Origin: Roseivivax isoporae LMG 25204
GTDB lineage: Bacteria; Pseudomonadota; Alphaproteobacteria; Rhodobacterales; Rhodobacteraceae
Length of the DNA stretch: 64,000 bases
Direction of reading: 5' to 3'
NCBI RefSeq assembly: GCF_000521865.1
Contig: NZ_JAME01000014.1
Span: 41,376-105,375, forward strand
Shown here one piece after another: positions 16,602 through 24,828 of the stretch. Made by a program: the position numbers and the translations under genes. Under the pieces are notes generated by a model, which had not been told where the DNA came from, made no database searches, and was given only the letters and a program-made list of their open reading frames with translations. Numbering within the stretch: position 1 is the first letter of the stretch; each line of letters begins with the position of its first letter.

Positions 16602-17423
16602 TCATCCGCCGCCCGCGAGCGGCAGATAGCTTTCCATCAGGCTGCCCGCGAGCATGTACCAACCGTCGATCAGCACGAAGAAGATCACCTTGAACGGCAG
16701 CGAGATCAGGACGGGGGGAAGCATCATCATGCCCGCGCTCATCAGGATCGAGGCCACGATCAGGTCGATCGCCACGAAGGGCAGGTAGATCAGGAAACCG
16801 ATGGCGAAGGCGCGCCGCAGCTCCGAGATCATGAAGGCCGGGACCAGCGACCGCCAGCTCGCCTCATCGGCGGTCGCGGCGGGCGGCTCGTTCGCCTCGG
16901 GCGTCGCGCCCTCGGACCGCGCCGCGATGTCCTCGAACAGCGCCAGGTCCTTCGGCCGCGTGTTGGCGAACATGAAGGTCTTGAACGGTGCCCCCATGCG
17001 CTCGATCGCCTGCCGCTCGGTGATCGTGTTCTCGAGCAGCGGCTCGAGGCCGTCCTCCCACGCGTCGACGAGGACCGGCTGCATGACGAAGAACGTCATG
17101 AAGAGCGCCATCGCCGACAGCACCATGTTGGGTGGCGTCTGGTTGAGCCCGAGCGCCGAGCGCAGGATCGAGAACACGATGACGAAGCGCGTGAAGCTCG
17201 TCATCACGACAAGGAGCCCCGGCGCGATCGACAGCACCGTGAAGAGCGCCAGCAGCTGGACGATGCGGCCCGAGAGCTGCGCGTTCTCGTCCGATCCGGG
17301 CTGCGCGTCCGACAGCGCGTCGGAGAGCGCACCGAGAAAGCCGCCGGCCTCCTGTGCCGTGGCGGGCAGGGCCGCGAGCGCGAGGAGCGCCGCGGCGGAA
17401 AGGAGGGCGGCAGCCCGGCTCAT
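16602..17423 (-). CDS. fliP: Flagellar export gate protein FliP
   Basis: FliP is the core membrane protein of the flagellar type III export gate. The 273-residue product has a cleavable signal peptide, typical of FliP (ALPATAQ), then membrane segments with the family motifs LVVMTSFTRFVIVFSILRSALG and SLPFKVIFFVLIDGWYMLAGSL. It lies 4 bp after fliN. fliO was not found nearby. fliQ, fliR, flhA and flhB are encoded in the separate flgB operon at 22937-29160. Confidence 0.96.
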   Translation of the reverse strand: MSRAAALLSAAALLALAALPATAQEAGGFLGALSDALSDAQPGSDENAQLSGRIVQLLALFTVLSIAPGLLVVMTSFTRFVIVFSILRSALGLNQTPPNMVLSAMALFMTFFVMQPVLVDAWEDGLEPLLENTITERQAIERMGAPFKTFMFANTRPKDLALFEDIAARSEGATPEANEPPAATADEASWRSLVPAFMISELRRAFAIGFLIYLPFVAIDLIVASILMSAGMMMLPPVLISLPFKVIFFVLIDGWYMLAGSLMESYLPLAGGG

Positions 17424-17427
17424 GCGC

Positions 17428-17883
17428 TCAGAATTCGCTCACGTGGTCGCGCACGATCTCGGTCAGGGACACGCCGATGCGGTCGCCCGCGAGCTTGACC
17501 AGTTCCCCGCGCGCCACGAGGCGGTCGTTGACCACCAGCTCCACCGGCTCCCCGATCCGCTGGTCGAGCTCGATCACCGATCCGCGCGTCAGCTTCAGCA
17601 GCGTCGAGATCGGCATGCGGCAATCGCCCAGCACCACCTTGACCTCGAGATCGACGTTCAGCATCGCCTGGATGCTGCGGCCCGCCACGCCGTCGCCCTC
17701 GGGCTTCGCAGTGGTGGTGACCGACTGGCTCTCGTCGAATTCCGGGATCGTCGCGCCGAAATCCTGGTCGCCGGTGGCATCGTCCGCGGCAGCGGGCGCC
17801 TCGGCCACGCCGACGCCGGCGGATGCCTCGCGGGGCTCCTCTGCGGGCTTGCCGCGCGGGCTCGTCTTCCTGTCGTCACTCAT
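17428..17883 (-). CDS. fliN: Flagellar motor switch protein FliN
   Basis: The 151-residue product has an acidic, disordered N-terminal half and a C-terminal SpoA (surface presentation of antigens) domain from about residue 73 (LNVDLEVKVVLGDCRMPISTLL, VNDRLVARGELVKLAGDRIGV). That is the pattern of FliN, which with FliM and FliG forms the C ring. It overlaps fliH by 8 bp and precedes fliP by 4 bp. Confidence 0.95.
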   Translation of the reverse strand: MSDDRKTSPRGKPAEEPREASAGVGVAEAPAAADDATGDQDFGATIPEFDESQSVTTTAKPEGDGVAGRSIQAMLNVDLEVKVVLGDCRMPISTLLKLTRGSVIELDQRIGEPVELVVNDRLVARGELVKLAGDRIGVSLTEIVRDHVSEF

Positions 17884-18544
17884 CGGCTATGCTCCGTCCC
17901 GGTGCCGGCCTGACGCCGGTCTCCTTCGCCTCGCGCAGCGTCGCGATCACGCGGTCGCAGAGCGACGCAAAGTGCGTTTCCATGAACCCGTTGTTCCATT
18001 CCACCCGGCCGTCGCCGGGCCCGAGCGTGTCGTCGCGGATGATCTCGATCCGCGCGTCGAGCCCGAGCGCCTCGGCCTCCGCCTCGATCCCGGGGCCAAG
18101 CCGCTCGGCGCTGTCGGAGGACAGGCGCACGCGCACGCGGCCCGCCCCGAGCGTGAGCTTGAGCGCCGCCAGCACCTCGGTCCGGAGGCGCCCGGGTCCG
18201 AGCCTGCCCAGGATTTCCGGCGCGAACTTCTCGCAGAGCGCAAAGGCGAAGTCGGCGGCGTCGGCCTCGAGCTGTGCGCGGTGCAGGTCGGTCGCCGCGA
18301 CGAGGTCCTGCATGCCGGCGGCCAGCGTGCCGAGCGCCGAGAGCCTCAGGCGCTGCATCTCGGCGTGGGCTTCGGCCATCGCGATGCGGTGTCCCTCGAC
18401 GCGCCCGTCCTCGAACCCTTCGCGACGCGCGGCCTCGATGCGGCCGAGAATCTCGTCCTCGGCCGCGTCCTCGGCGGCGATGCCCACGCCGCCGCGCTCG
18501 ATCTCGATCTCCCGGTCGAAGTCCCGGTCAAAGACGAAGCGCAT
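17876..18544 (-). CDS. fliH: FliH-like flagellar export ATPase regulator
   Basis: A 222-residue, acidic, largely helical protein. It has a long coiled-coil middle (residues about 30-100, rich in Ala, Glu and Arg) and a C-terminal segment RVEWNNGFMET resembling the end region of FliH/SctL. FliH holds and regulates the ATPase FliI and links it to FliN. Low sequence conservation makes this call partly contextual (fliF-fliH-fliN order). It lies 3 bp after fliF. Confidence 0.8.
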   Translation of the reverse strand: MRFVFDRDFDREIEIERGGVGIAAEDAAEDEILGRIEAARREGFEDGRVEGHRIAMAEAHAEMQRLRLSALGTLAAGMQDLVAATDLHRAQLEADAADFAFALCEKFAPEILGRLGPGRLRTEVLAALKLTLGAGRVRVRLSSDSAERLGPGIEAEAEALGLDARIEIIRDDTLGPGDGRVEWNNGFMETHFASLCDRVIATLREAKETGVRPAPGRSIADE

Positions 18545-18547
18545 GGA

Positions 18548-20260
18548 TCAGGCCCCCTCGGCCAGCCAGTGGCGCAGCACCCGGATCGACTCGTCGGGTT
18601 CGGCGTCCACCAGTTCCCCCACCGACTGGACGCGGCGGCGGCGCACGCCCCCGCGGACCGACGCGAGGGACACGAGGTCGTCGGGCGCGTCGTCGTCGAT
18701 GATGCCGTCGAGGGCGGGCTCGATGCGCGTCACGCGCCCGTCGTCGCCGGTGATCATGCGCCGGCCGGGATTGGCCGGGATTTGCGGCCGCGCCACGTCG
18801 GTGCCGACCTGCTGCGGCGCGGCCTCGCCCTTCGGCAGGGCCGCCGCGTCGGCGTCCGGTGCGGGCGCCGGCGGCGCGTCGAGCGCGCGGCGCAGCGCGG
18901 GTCGCACCGCGAAGACGAGGATCGCCACCACGATGGCGAGCGCCAGCACGCCGCGCAGGATCGACATCATGTTCCGCGCGAGAAGGTCGCCCAGCAGGCT
19001 GCCCTGCGCGAGGCCGGTATCCTCCTCGAAGGTCATGAACTGCAGCGATTCCACCGACACCGTGTCGCCGCGCTCGGCATCGAAGCCGATGGCGGAGCGC
19101 ACGAGCCGCTCGATGCGCTCGATCTCCTCCGGGGTGCGCTCGCGGTAGACGGCGGCGCCGTTCGGACCGGTCTCGTAGATGCCGTTGACCAGCACCGCGA
19201 CCGACACGCGCTCCACGTCGCCCGGCTCGCGCACCGTCTCGGACAGGGTCGATCCGATCTCGTAGTTCACGATCTCGTCCGACTGGGTCGACCGCGAGGA
19301 GGACCGCGGCCCGTCCTCGGCCGCATCGGCCAATTCGGGCGGCAGCTGGTTCGCGACGCCGACCTGGCCCGCGGCGGCCTCCGAGCCCTCGGTCGCCTCC
19401 TCCCGCGTCTCGGTCGAGCGGATCACCTGCTGGTCGGGGTCGAAGCTTTCCTGCCGGATGACCTGCCGCTCGGTGCTGAGGTCCACGCGCGCCTGCACCC
19501 GCACGTTTGCGGCGCCCACGCGCGCGGCGAGGATCTCGGTCACGCTGCGCGACAGGCGCTCCTCCATGGCGGCCTGGTCGCTTGTCACCGCCGCCTCGCC
19601 GGGCAGGTCGCTGTCGCGCCCGAGGATCGTCTCGCCGCTGGCCGACAGCACGGTGACGGCGCCGGGAGACATGTCGGGCACGGCCGAGGCCACGAGCGCG
19701 CGGATCGCCAGCGCCTGCCGCCGGCTGATCGCGTAGCCGGCGCGCGACCGCACGATGACCGACGCGGTGGCCTCGGGACGGGTGCGCGAGAAGGCCTCGC
19801 GTTCGGGAATGACGAGGTGAACGCGCGCGGCCTCGATCCCGTCGATGGTGCGGACCGAGCGCGACAGCTCGCCCTCGAGCGCGCGGAGCCGGTTCACCCG
19901 CTGCATGAAGGTGTTCATGCCAAGCCCGCTTGCGTCGTCGAACAGCTCCCAGCCGGGCGTGCCCTGCGAGGGCAGACCCTGGTCGGCGAGCGTCATGCGG
20001 GCCCGGGCGATGTCGGCCTCGGGCACGCTGACCACCGATCCTGCGCGGTCGAGCTCGACGCGGAAGCCCGCCTGCTCCAACGTGCTGACGATGCGGCTCG
20101 CCGATGCCGGGTCGAGGTCGCCGTAGAGCGGCCGGAAGGACGGTGTCATCACCGTGCCGAGCCCGAGCACCAGGAGGAGCACGAGACCGACGCCTGTCGC
20201 ACCAAGGGCGATCAGTCGCCCGCGGCCGAGCGCCATGAGATTCTGAGTGAGCACGTTCAC
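18548..20260 (-). CDS. fliF: Flagellar MS-ring protein FliF
   Basis: FliF builds the MS ring, the base on which export gate and rotor assemble. From the GTG at 20260 the product has 570 residues: an N-terminal membrane segment (GATGVGLVLLLVLGLG), the YscJ-like periplasmic domain (FRPLYGDLDPASASRIVSTL, LALEGELSRSVRTI-like region), the second half with RQVIRQESF, and a C-terminal membrane segment followed by the cytoplasmic FliG-binding tail. Another GTG at 20290 and an ATG at 20236 are possible starts. I preferred 20260 for the AGGCAG ribosome site. Confidence 0.93.
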   Translation of the reverse strand: MNVLTQNLMALGRGRLIALGATGVGLVLLLVLGLGTVMTPSFRPLYGDLDPASASRIVSTLEQAGFRVELDRAGSVVSVPEADIARARMTLADQGLPSQGTPGWELFDDASGLGMNTFMQRVNRLRALEGELSRSVRTIDGIEAARVHLVIPEREAFSRTRPEATASVIVRSRAGYAISRRQALAIRALVASAVPDMSPGAVTVLSASGETILGRDSDLPGEAAVTSDQAAMEERLSRSVTEILAARVGAANVRVQARVDLSTERQVIRQESFDPDQQVIRSTETREEATEGSEAAAGQVGVANQLPPELADAAEDGPRSSSRSTQSDEIVNYEIGSTLSETVREPGDVERVSVAVLVNGIYETGPNGAAVYRERTPEEIERIERLVRSAIGFDAERGDTVSVESLQFMTFEEDTGLAQGSLLGDLLARNMMSILRGVLALAIVVAILVFAVRPALRRALDAPPAPAPDADAAALPKGEAAPQQVGTDVARPQIPANPGRRMITGDDGRVTRIEPALDGIIDDDAPDDLVSLASVRGGVRRRRVQSVGELVDAEPDESIRVLRHWLAEGA

Positions 20261-20347
20261 AGCTGCTCTGCCTGTTTCTGCCTCGTGCACGTTGTATGCC
20301 GGTGAATTTTTCTTATCCGGCCGTGCTTATCCATGATCGTGACCTTT

Positions 20348-20395
20348 TTATTCTTGTGCGTCAATTGTAAATTTGCCAAGATTAGACAAGAACAA
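20348..20395. promoter_or_regulatory. Flagellar promoter boxes, group C (fliF / fliL divergent region)
   Basis: On the plus strand TTATTCTTGT lies at 20348-20357. On the minus strand TTGTTCTTGTCTAAT lies at 20381-20395. Together they form an inverted pair in an AT-rich gap between fliF and fliL. The minus-strand copy matches the box at 10017-10031 in 13 of 15 positions. One copy faces each operon. Binding by the FtcR-like regulator is inferred. Confidence 0.55.
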
Positions 20396-20424
20396 AGCAA
20401 ACCATAAGTCGGGCAGGACATACG

Positions 20425-20973
20425 GTGGCGGACGAGGAGAAGCCGAAACGCCCTCTGAAGCGGCGCGTGCTGATCGCAGCCGCCCTTCTGGCGTTCTGCG
20501 CCGTGGCGGGCGCCGGCGGCATGGCGATCGCCATGGGGCCGCAATCCTTCCTTGCGCTCGTCATGGGCACGCCCGCGGACGCGGAAGCGGCCGAGGCGCC
20601 GGGCGAGACCGGCGGGCCCGCCGAGGGCTCCCGCGAGCACGTCAAGGCTGGCGAGGTCACCATCGTGCCGCTCGACGAGATGATCGTGAACATCACCGCC
20701 ATCACGCTCACCGGACGCAAGACCACGCGCTTTCTCAAGCTCGACCTCGCCCTCGTGGTCGATCCGGGCCGGGATGGTGCCGACCGGGTCGCCGATCGCG
20801 GCCTGTTCCTGCGCGACACGATCCAGGACTACCTGCGCCAGCTGACCGAGGACGATCTCGACGGCAGCGCGGGGCTCGCGCTGCTCAAGGCGGAAATCCT
20901 GCGCCGCGCGCGCGCCGTGACCGAGAGCGACGCACCCCGCGAGGTGCTCATTGCCGACATGGTGATCCAATGA
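20425..20973 (+). CDS. fliL: Flagellar basal-body-associated protein FliL
   Basis: FliL is a single-pass inner-membrane protein that surrounds the stator and supports torque. The 182-residue product has a short basic cytoplasmic start, one membrane segment (residues about 14-35), a disordered linker, and the FliL periplasmic domain (VTIVPLDEMIVNITAI, RFLKLDLALVV, LRDTIQDYLRQLT). It starts with GTG at 20425 and overlaps fliM by 4 bp. An inverted pair of boxes lies 30-77 bp upstream. Confidence 0.93.
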   Translation: MADEEKPKRPLKRRVLIAAALLAFCAVAGAGGMAIAMGPQSFLALVMGTPADAEAAEAPGETGGPAEGSREHVKAGEVTIVPLDEMIVNITAITLTGRKTTRFLKLDLALVVDPGRDGADRVADRGLFLRDTIQDYLRQLTEDDLDGSAGLALLKAEILRRARAVTESDAPREVLIADMVIQ

Positions 20974-21890
20974 ACAAGGCCGCAACCGAGGGCTTCAGCC
21001 TCGAGGAGGAGATCATCCGCGTCACCGCGGAGAACATCGAGCGCCTGCCGATGCTCGAGCCGATCTTCGAGCGTCACGTGCAGAACCTCGCGGCCGCGAT
21101 GAAGGGCTTCTCGGGCGTGCCTGCCGAGGCCGAGCTGGTCGGGCTCGACTACGCCGGCGTGGGGGCCGCGCTGGCGGGCATCGGTCCGCACTGGCTGGCC
21201 ATCGTCTGCGAGGCGCAGCCCTGGGACGGAAGCTTTGCCGTCGCGATCGATCCGAACCTCCTTTTCTCGCTCCTCGAGATCCTGCTCGGCGGCCGGGCGG
21301 CCGATCCGGGCGAATGGGTCCCGCGCAGCTTCACCTCGATCGAGAAACGGCTCGCCACGCAGATCTGCGGGCTGGTGCTGTCCGAGCTCTCGACCGCCTT
21401 CGCGCCGGTCGAGAAGGCGAGCTTCCACGTCTCGCATTTCGAGAGCAGCCCGCAGGCCACGATGATCGCGCCGGCCAAGAGTCCCTGCGTCAAGGTCACG
21501 CTGAACGTGACGCTCGAGGGGCGCGGCGGCGAGCTGGCCATCGTCCTGCCGCACAACACCCTGCACCCGGTACGCGACAAGCTGTCCGAACTGGTGATGG
21601 GCGAGAGCATCGGCACCGAGGACGGCTGGCAGGACCGCATGGAACAGGCCCTGTCGGACACGAGCGTGCGCCTGACCGCGATCCTGCAGACGCTGCGCGT
21701 GCCGCTGTCCGATGCGCTCGCGTGGCGCAAGGGACAGGTGCTCGATCTCGGCATCGGGCCCGACGACGAGGTTGCGGTCGCGGCGAGCGGGCGGACATTG
21801 CTGCGCGGGGCCATGGGCCGGCGGCGGAGCGGGGCCGCGGCCCTGCGGGTGACGGAAATCCTTTTTGACAGGAACGGGGTAATCAGATGA
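20970..21890 (+). CDS. fliM: Flagellar motor switch protein FliM
   Basis: FliM binds phospho-CheY and relays the signal to FliG. The 306-residue product has the central CheC-like region (PNLLFSLLEILLGGR, FTSIEKRLATQICGLVLSELS) and a C-terminal SpoA-like domain (LRVPLSDALAWRKGQVLDLG). The N-terminal CheY-binding peptide is not obvious. The ATG overlaps the fliL stop, and the next gene overlaps the fliM stop, so the whole operon is translationally coupled. Confidence 0.93.
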   Translation: MNKAATEGFSLEEEIIRVTAENIERLPMLEPIFERHVQNLAAAMKGFSGVPAEAELVGLDYAGVGAALAGIGPHWLAIVCEAQPWDGSFAVAIDPNLLFSLLEILLGGRAADPGEWVPRSFTSIEKRLATQICGLVLSELSTAFAPVEKASFHVSHFESSPQATMIAPAKSPCVKVTLNVTLEGRGGELAIVLPHNTLHPVRDKLSELVMGESIGTEDGWQDRMEQALSDTSVRLTAILQTLRVPLSDALAWRKGQVLDLGIGPDDEVAVAASGRTLLRGAMGRRRSGAAALRVTEILFDRNGVIR

Positions 21891-22264
21891 CCGGTCTCTT
21901 CATCGACATGATGATCATGGCACTCCTTCTCGGCGCGATCGGCTTCGGCCTCGTGCTGGAGCGTCGCGTGCGCCGGCTGATGCAGGTCCTGCAGGAGCTG
22001 CAGCCGGCGGTGGACCAGTTCGCCCAGGCCGTGGACCGGACCGAGGAGACCGTGGTGGCGCTCCGCGGTCGCACATCCGGCCGCGAGGCCCCGGCGCCGC
22101 AGCCCGAGACCGCGGCCACGCGGCTCTCGCCGCTGCCGACCATGCGCAACCTGCGCAACCAGGCGGCGCGGGCGATGCAGGCCGGCACCGGCGTCGCGGC
22201 GGTCGAGGGCAAGGCCGACATGGTGCGGTCCTTCTTCGAGACGGCGCAGCGGAGGCAGTCGTGA
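21887..22264 (+). CDS. Small membrane protein of the flagellar operon (DUF6468-like)
   Basis: A 125-residue protein with one N-terminal membrane segment (residues about 3-24, LFIDMMIMALLLGAIGFGLV), a helical, probably coiled-coil stretch (MQVLQELQPAVDQFAQAVD), and a low-complexity tail. Size, anchor and place between fliM and a motE-like gene fit the DUF6468 family of alphaproteobacterial flagellar operons. No function is established to my knowledge. It overlaps both neighbours by 4 bp. Confidence 0.75.
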   Translation: MTGLFIDMMIMALLLGAIGFGLVLERRVRRLMQVLQELQPAVDQFAQAVDRTEETVVALRGRTSGREAPAPQPETAATRLSPLPTMRNLRNQAARAMQAGTGVAAVEGKADMVRSFFETAQRRQS

Positions 22265-22932
22265 TCCGGCCCTCCCGGACGCAGATCCTCTTCGGCACGC
22301 TCGCCTGTGCCGGGATCCTGCGCGCGGCGATCGGGGCATGGTCCGATGCGCCCGGTGGTGGCGGGGACATGTTCGTGGGCCGGGCGGAGGCCGCCGATGT
22401 CGCGGAGGATCCGGCGCCGACGCAAACGGCTGACAGCGCCGAGGACGGCGGGCCGCAGGACGTGGGCGCGCTCGCCGACGAGATCCTCGCCCGCGGCTGC
22501 ACCATTCCCGAGACTCTCCTGTCGGCGATCAAGACCGAACGCGGGCTCCTGGCCGCGCAGAAGGACCGGCTCGATGCGCGCGCGGCCGAGATCGAGCTCG
22601 CCGCCGAGCAGCTCGAGGTCGAGAAGGCGCGGTTCGAGGAGCTGCGCGCCGAGATGACGGGACTGCTCGAGCGGGTTGCCGCGGCACGGACCGCGGACGT
22701 CGACCGGCTGGTCGCGCTCTACTCGGCGATGAAACCCGACGACGCGGCGACCATCATGGACGACCTCGACCTCGAGACCACGGTCATGGTGCTGGGCACC
22801 ATGCGCGAGCGTGACGCGGCCCCCATCCTCGCCCAGCTGAGCCCGGTGCGGGCGCGGGCGATCTCGAAGATCATCCTCGAACGGTCGCAGCTTCCCGGCG
22901 ACCAGGACCTGACCGGCATCCGCCTGAAGTGA
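22261..22932 (+). CDS. MotE-like periplasmic motility protein
   Basis: A 223-residue protein with an N-terminal signal or anchor, a long coiled coil (residues about 95-145, LLAAQKDRLDARAAEIELAA) and a C-terminal MgtE-N-like domain (LVALYSAMKPDDAATIMDDLD, AAPILAQLSPVRARAISKII). This layout matches MotE, described in Sinorhizobium as a chaperone for the periplasmic motility protein MotC. It starts with GTG overlapping the preceding stop and ends 4 bp from the convergent flhB. Confidence 0.8.
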   Translation: MIRPSRTQILFGTLACAGILRAAIGAWSDAPGGGGDMFVGRAEAADVAEDPAPTQTADSAEDGGPQDVGALADEILARGCTIPETLLSAIKTERGLLAAQKDRLDARAAEIELAAEQLEVEKARFEELRAEMTGLLERVAAARTADVDRLVALYSAMKPDDAATIMDDLDLETTVMVLGTMRERDAAPILAQLSPVRARAISKIILERSQLPGDQDLTGIRLK

Positions 22933-22936
22933 CGGT

Positions 22937-24058
22937 TCAGTCGTCGCGCAGGCTCGACCCCGCGGGCGGCGCGCGCCGGATGCGCGCGCGGATGTCCATG
23001 ACGTAGCGGATGATCTCGGCCACGGCCTTCCAATGCTCGGCCGGGATCGTCTGGTCCACCTCGACCGCGGCGTGCAGGGCGCGTGCCAGCGGGCGGTTCT
23101 CGATCAGCGGCACGTCGTTCTCGCGCGCGAGCTTGCGGATCTGCGCGGCGACGAGGTCGGTGCCCTTGGCGACGCAGACGGGCGCGGCGTCGCGGCCCGC
23201 CTCGTAGCGCAGCGCCACCGCGAAATGGGTGGGGTTCGTCAGCACGACGCTGGCGGTTGGCACGGCCTGCGCCACCCGCTGCCGGGCGCGGCGCCGCCGC
23301 ACTTCGTCGCGCTTGCGCTTGATGAGCGGATCGCCCTCGGAATCCTTGTGCTCGTCGCGCACTTCCTTGAGCGACATCTTCAGCTTCTCGCGCCACTGGT
23401 AGCGCCGCCAGACGATGTCGACGATCGCGAGCGGCACGAGGAAGGCGGAGGCGCCGATCAGCACGCGCGACACCTCGTGCTGCAGGTAGCCGGGCAGGGC
23501 CTCGGGCGCGAAGAGCCGCCCCTGCCAGATCGCGGTCACCGCGTCCCGCGCGATCCAGACGCCGATGATGCCCACCACGGCGACCTTGGCGAGGTTCTTC
23601 GCGAACTCGACCAGCGTGTCCTTGGAAAAGAGCTTCTTCAGGCCCGACAGGGGGTTGATCTTGGACAGGTTGGGCTTGATCCGTTCGCCCGCGACGACGA
23701 CCTCGCCCTGGATCAGGACGCCGAAGATCGCCAGCGCCACCATGACCGCGAAGGCCGGCGCGAGGATCATCGCGAGCGGCAGGCCGAGGCCGCGCATGAC
23801 CCGGCCGGCCTCGTCGAGGCCTTCGCCCGCCTCGCCGATCTCGACGCGGCCCGCGCTCTCGATCACGCGCGACAGCGCCTCGGCCAACTGCGGCGCGGCG
23901 GCCGGCAGGATGAGCGCGGTCACCACGAAGAGCGAGAAGATGCTCATCAGGTTGCCGGTTTCCTTGGAACTCGGGACGTCGCCCTTCTTGCGGGCGTCGC
24001 GGATCTTCTTGTCTGTCGGCTCTTCCGTCTTGCTCGACTTGTCCTCGGTCTCCGACAT
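22937..24058 (-). CDS. flhB: Flagellar export switch protein FlhB
   Basis: FlhB controls the export specificity switch from hook to filament proteins. The 373-residue product begins with a charged cytoplasmic segment (EDKSSKTEEPTDKKIRDARK), then four membrane helices, then the cytoplasmic domain with the self-cleaving NPTH motif (VVLTNPTHFAVAL). Nothing in the conserved part is missing. It lies 10 bp after fliR and ends convergently with the motE-like gene. Confidence 0.97.
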   Translation of the reverse strand: MSETEDKSSKTEEPTDKKIRDARKKGDVPSSKETGNLMSIFSLFVVTALILPAAAPQLAEALSRVIESAGRVEIGEAGEGLDEAGRVMRGLGLPLAMILAPAFAVMVALAIFGVLIQGEVVVAGERIKPNLSKINPLSGLKKLFSKDTLVEFAKNLAKVAVVGIIGVWIARDAVTAIWQGRLFAPEALPGYLQHEVSRVLIGASAFLVPLAIVDIVWRRYQWREKLKMSLKEVRDEHKDSEGDPLIKRKRDEVRRRRARQRVAQAVPTASVVLTNPTHFAVALRYEAGRDAAPVCVAKGTDLVAAQIRKLARENDVPLIENRPLARALHAAVEVDQTIPAEHWKAVAEIIRYVMDIRARIRRAPPAGSSLRDD

Positions 24059-24068
24059 CGTCGTCTCC

Positions 24069-24824
24069 TCAGAAGGTCAGCAAGCCGAGCCAGTCGGCGA
24101 AGACCGTCAGGAAACCCGACAGCATCGACGGCAGCGCCATGGTCATGACGAGGAGCCCCGAGGCCAGCAGGACCGGCATCGCGACAAAGAACACGGGCAG
24201 CGTCGGCATCAGGCGGTTGGCAAGCCCGAGGCCCACGTTGAGGACGAGACCCATGACATAGAAGGGGGCCGCGATCGACACGCCGACGTAGAAGCTCATG
24301 CCCGCGGCGCGCACGATCTGCCGCGCCATGTCGCCGGGCATGATGCCGCCCAGCGGGAAGATGTCGTAGGACATGACCATGGCGCCGACGATCACGTGGT
24401 GCAGGTCGGTCGCGAAGATCAGCGTCGTGCCCGCGAGCATCAGCGTCGAGGCGACGAGGGTCGCGCCCTCGAACGCGCCCATGCTGGGGGCGAGCGCGTT
24501 GGCGAGGCCCGAGGTCATGCCGATCTGGTAGCCGGCGAAGTTGAGCGCGTTCATGAGGATCCGCGCGGTCATCCCGAGCCAGAGCCCGAGCGTCGCCTCG
24601 GTGCCGAGAAGCGCCAGGATCGCCGCCAGTCCCGACAGCTCCAGCGGTCCGACCGGCAGGGCGGGGGACAGGGCGATGCACATCACGAGCGCGAGCGCGA
24701 GGCGGTGGCGGACCGGGATCGACCGTTCGCCGAAACCCGGCATGAACAGGAAGACCGTGCCGATCCGGGCGAAGATGGCGGCGACGCCCAGGAACTGCGC
24801 GGTGACGAAGGCGGTCAGGTCCAT
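24069..24824 (-). CDS. fliR: Flagellar export gate protein FliR
   Basis: A very hydrophobic 251-residue protein with about six to seven membrane segments and the family motif region IARIGTVFLFMPGFGERSIP near the start. FliR is part of the FliPQR export gate. It sits between flhA (4 bp away) and flhB, the common order in alphaproteobacteria. The ATG at 24824 gives the expected length. Confidence 0.95.
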   Translation of the reverse strand: MDLTAFVTAQFLGVAAIFARIGTVFLFMPGFGERSIPVRHRLALALVMCIALSPALPVGPLELSGLAAILALLGTEATLGLWLGMTARILMNALNFAGYQIGMTSGLANALAPSMGAFEGATLVASTLMLAGTTLIFATDLHHVIVGAMVMSYDIFPLGGIMPGDMARQIVRAAGMSFYVGVSIAAPFYVMGLVLNVGLGLANRLMPTLPVFFVAMPVLLASGLLVMTMALPSMLSGFLTVFADWLGLLTF

Positions 24825-24828
24825 CCGC

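Noticed and set aside
17354..20305. Long plus-strand frame opposite fliH and fliF.
   Set aside because: It is an antisense shadow of well-identified flagellar genes, with His/Arg-rich composition and no domain.
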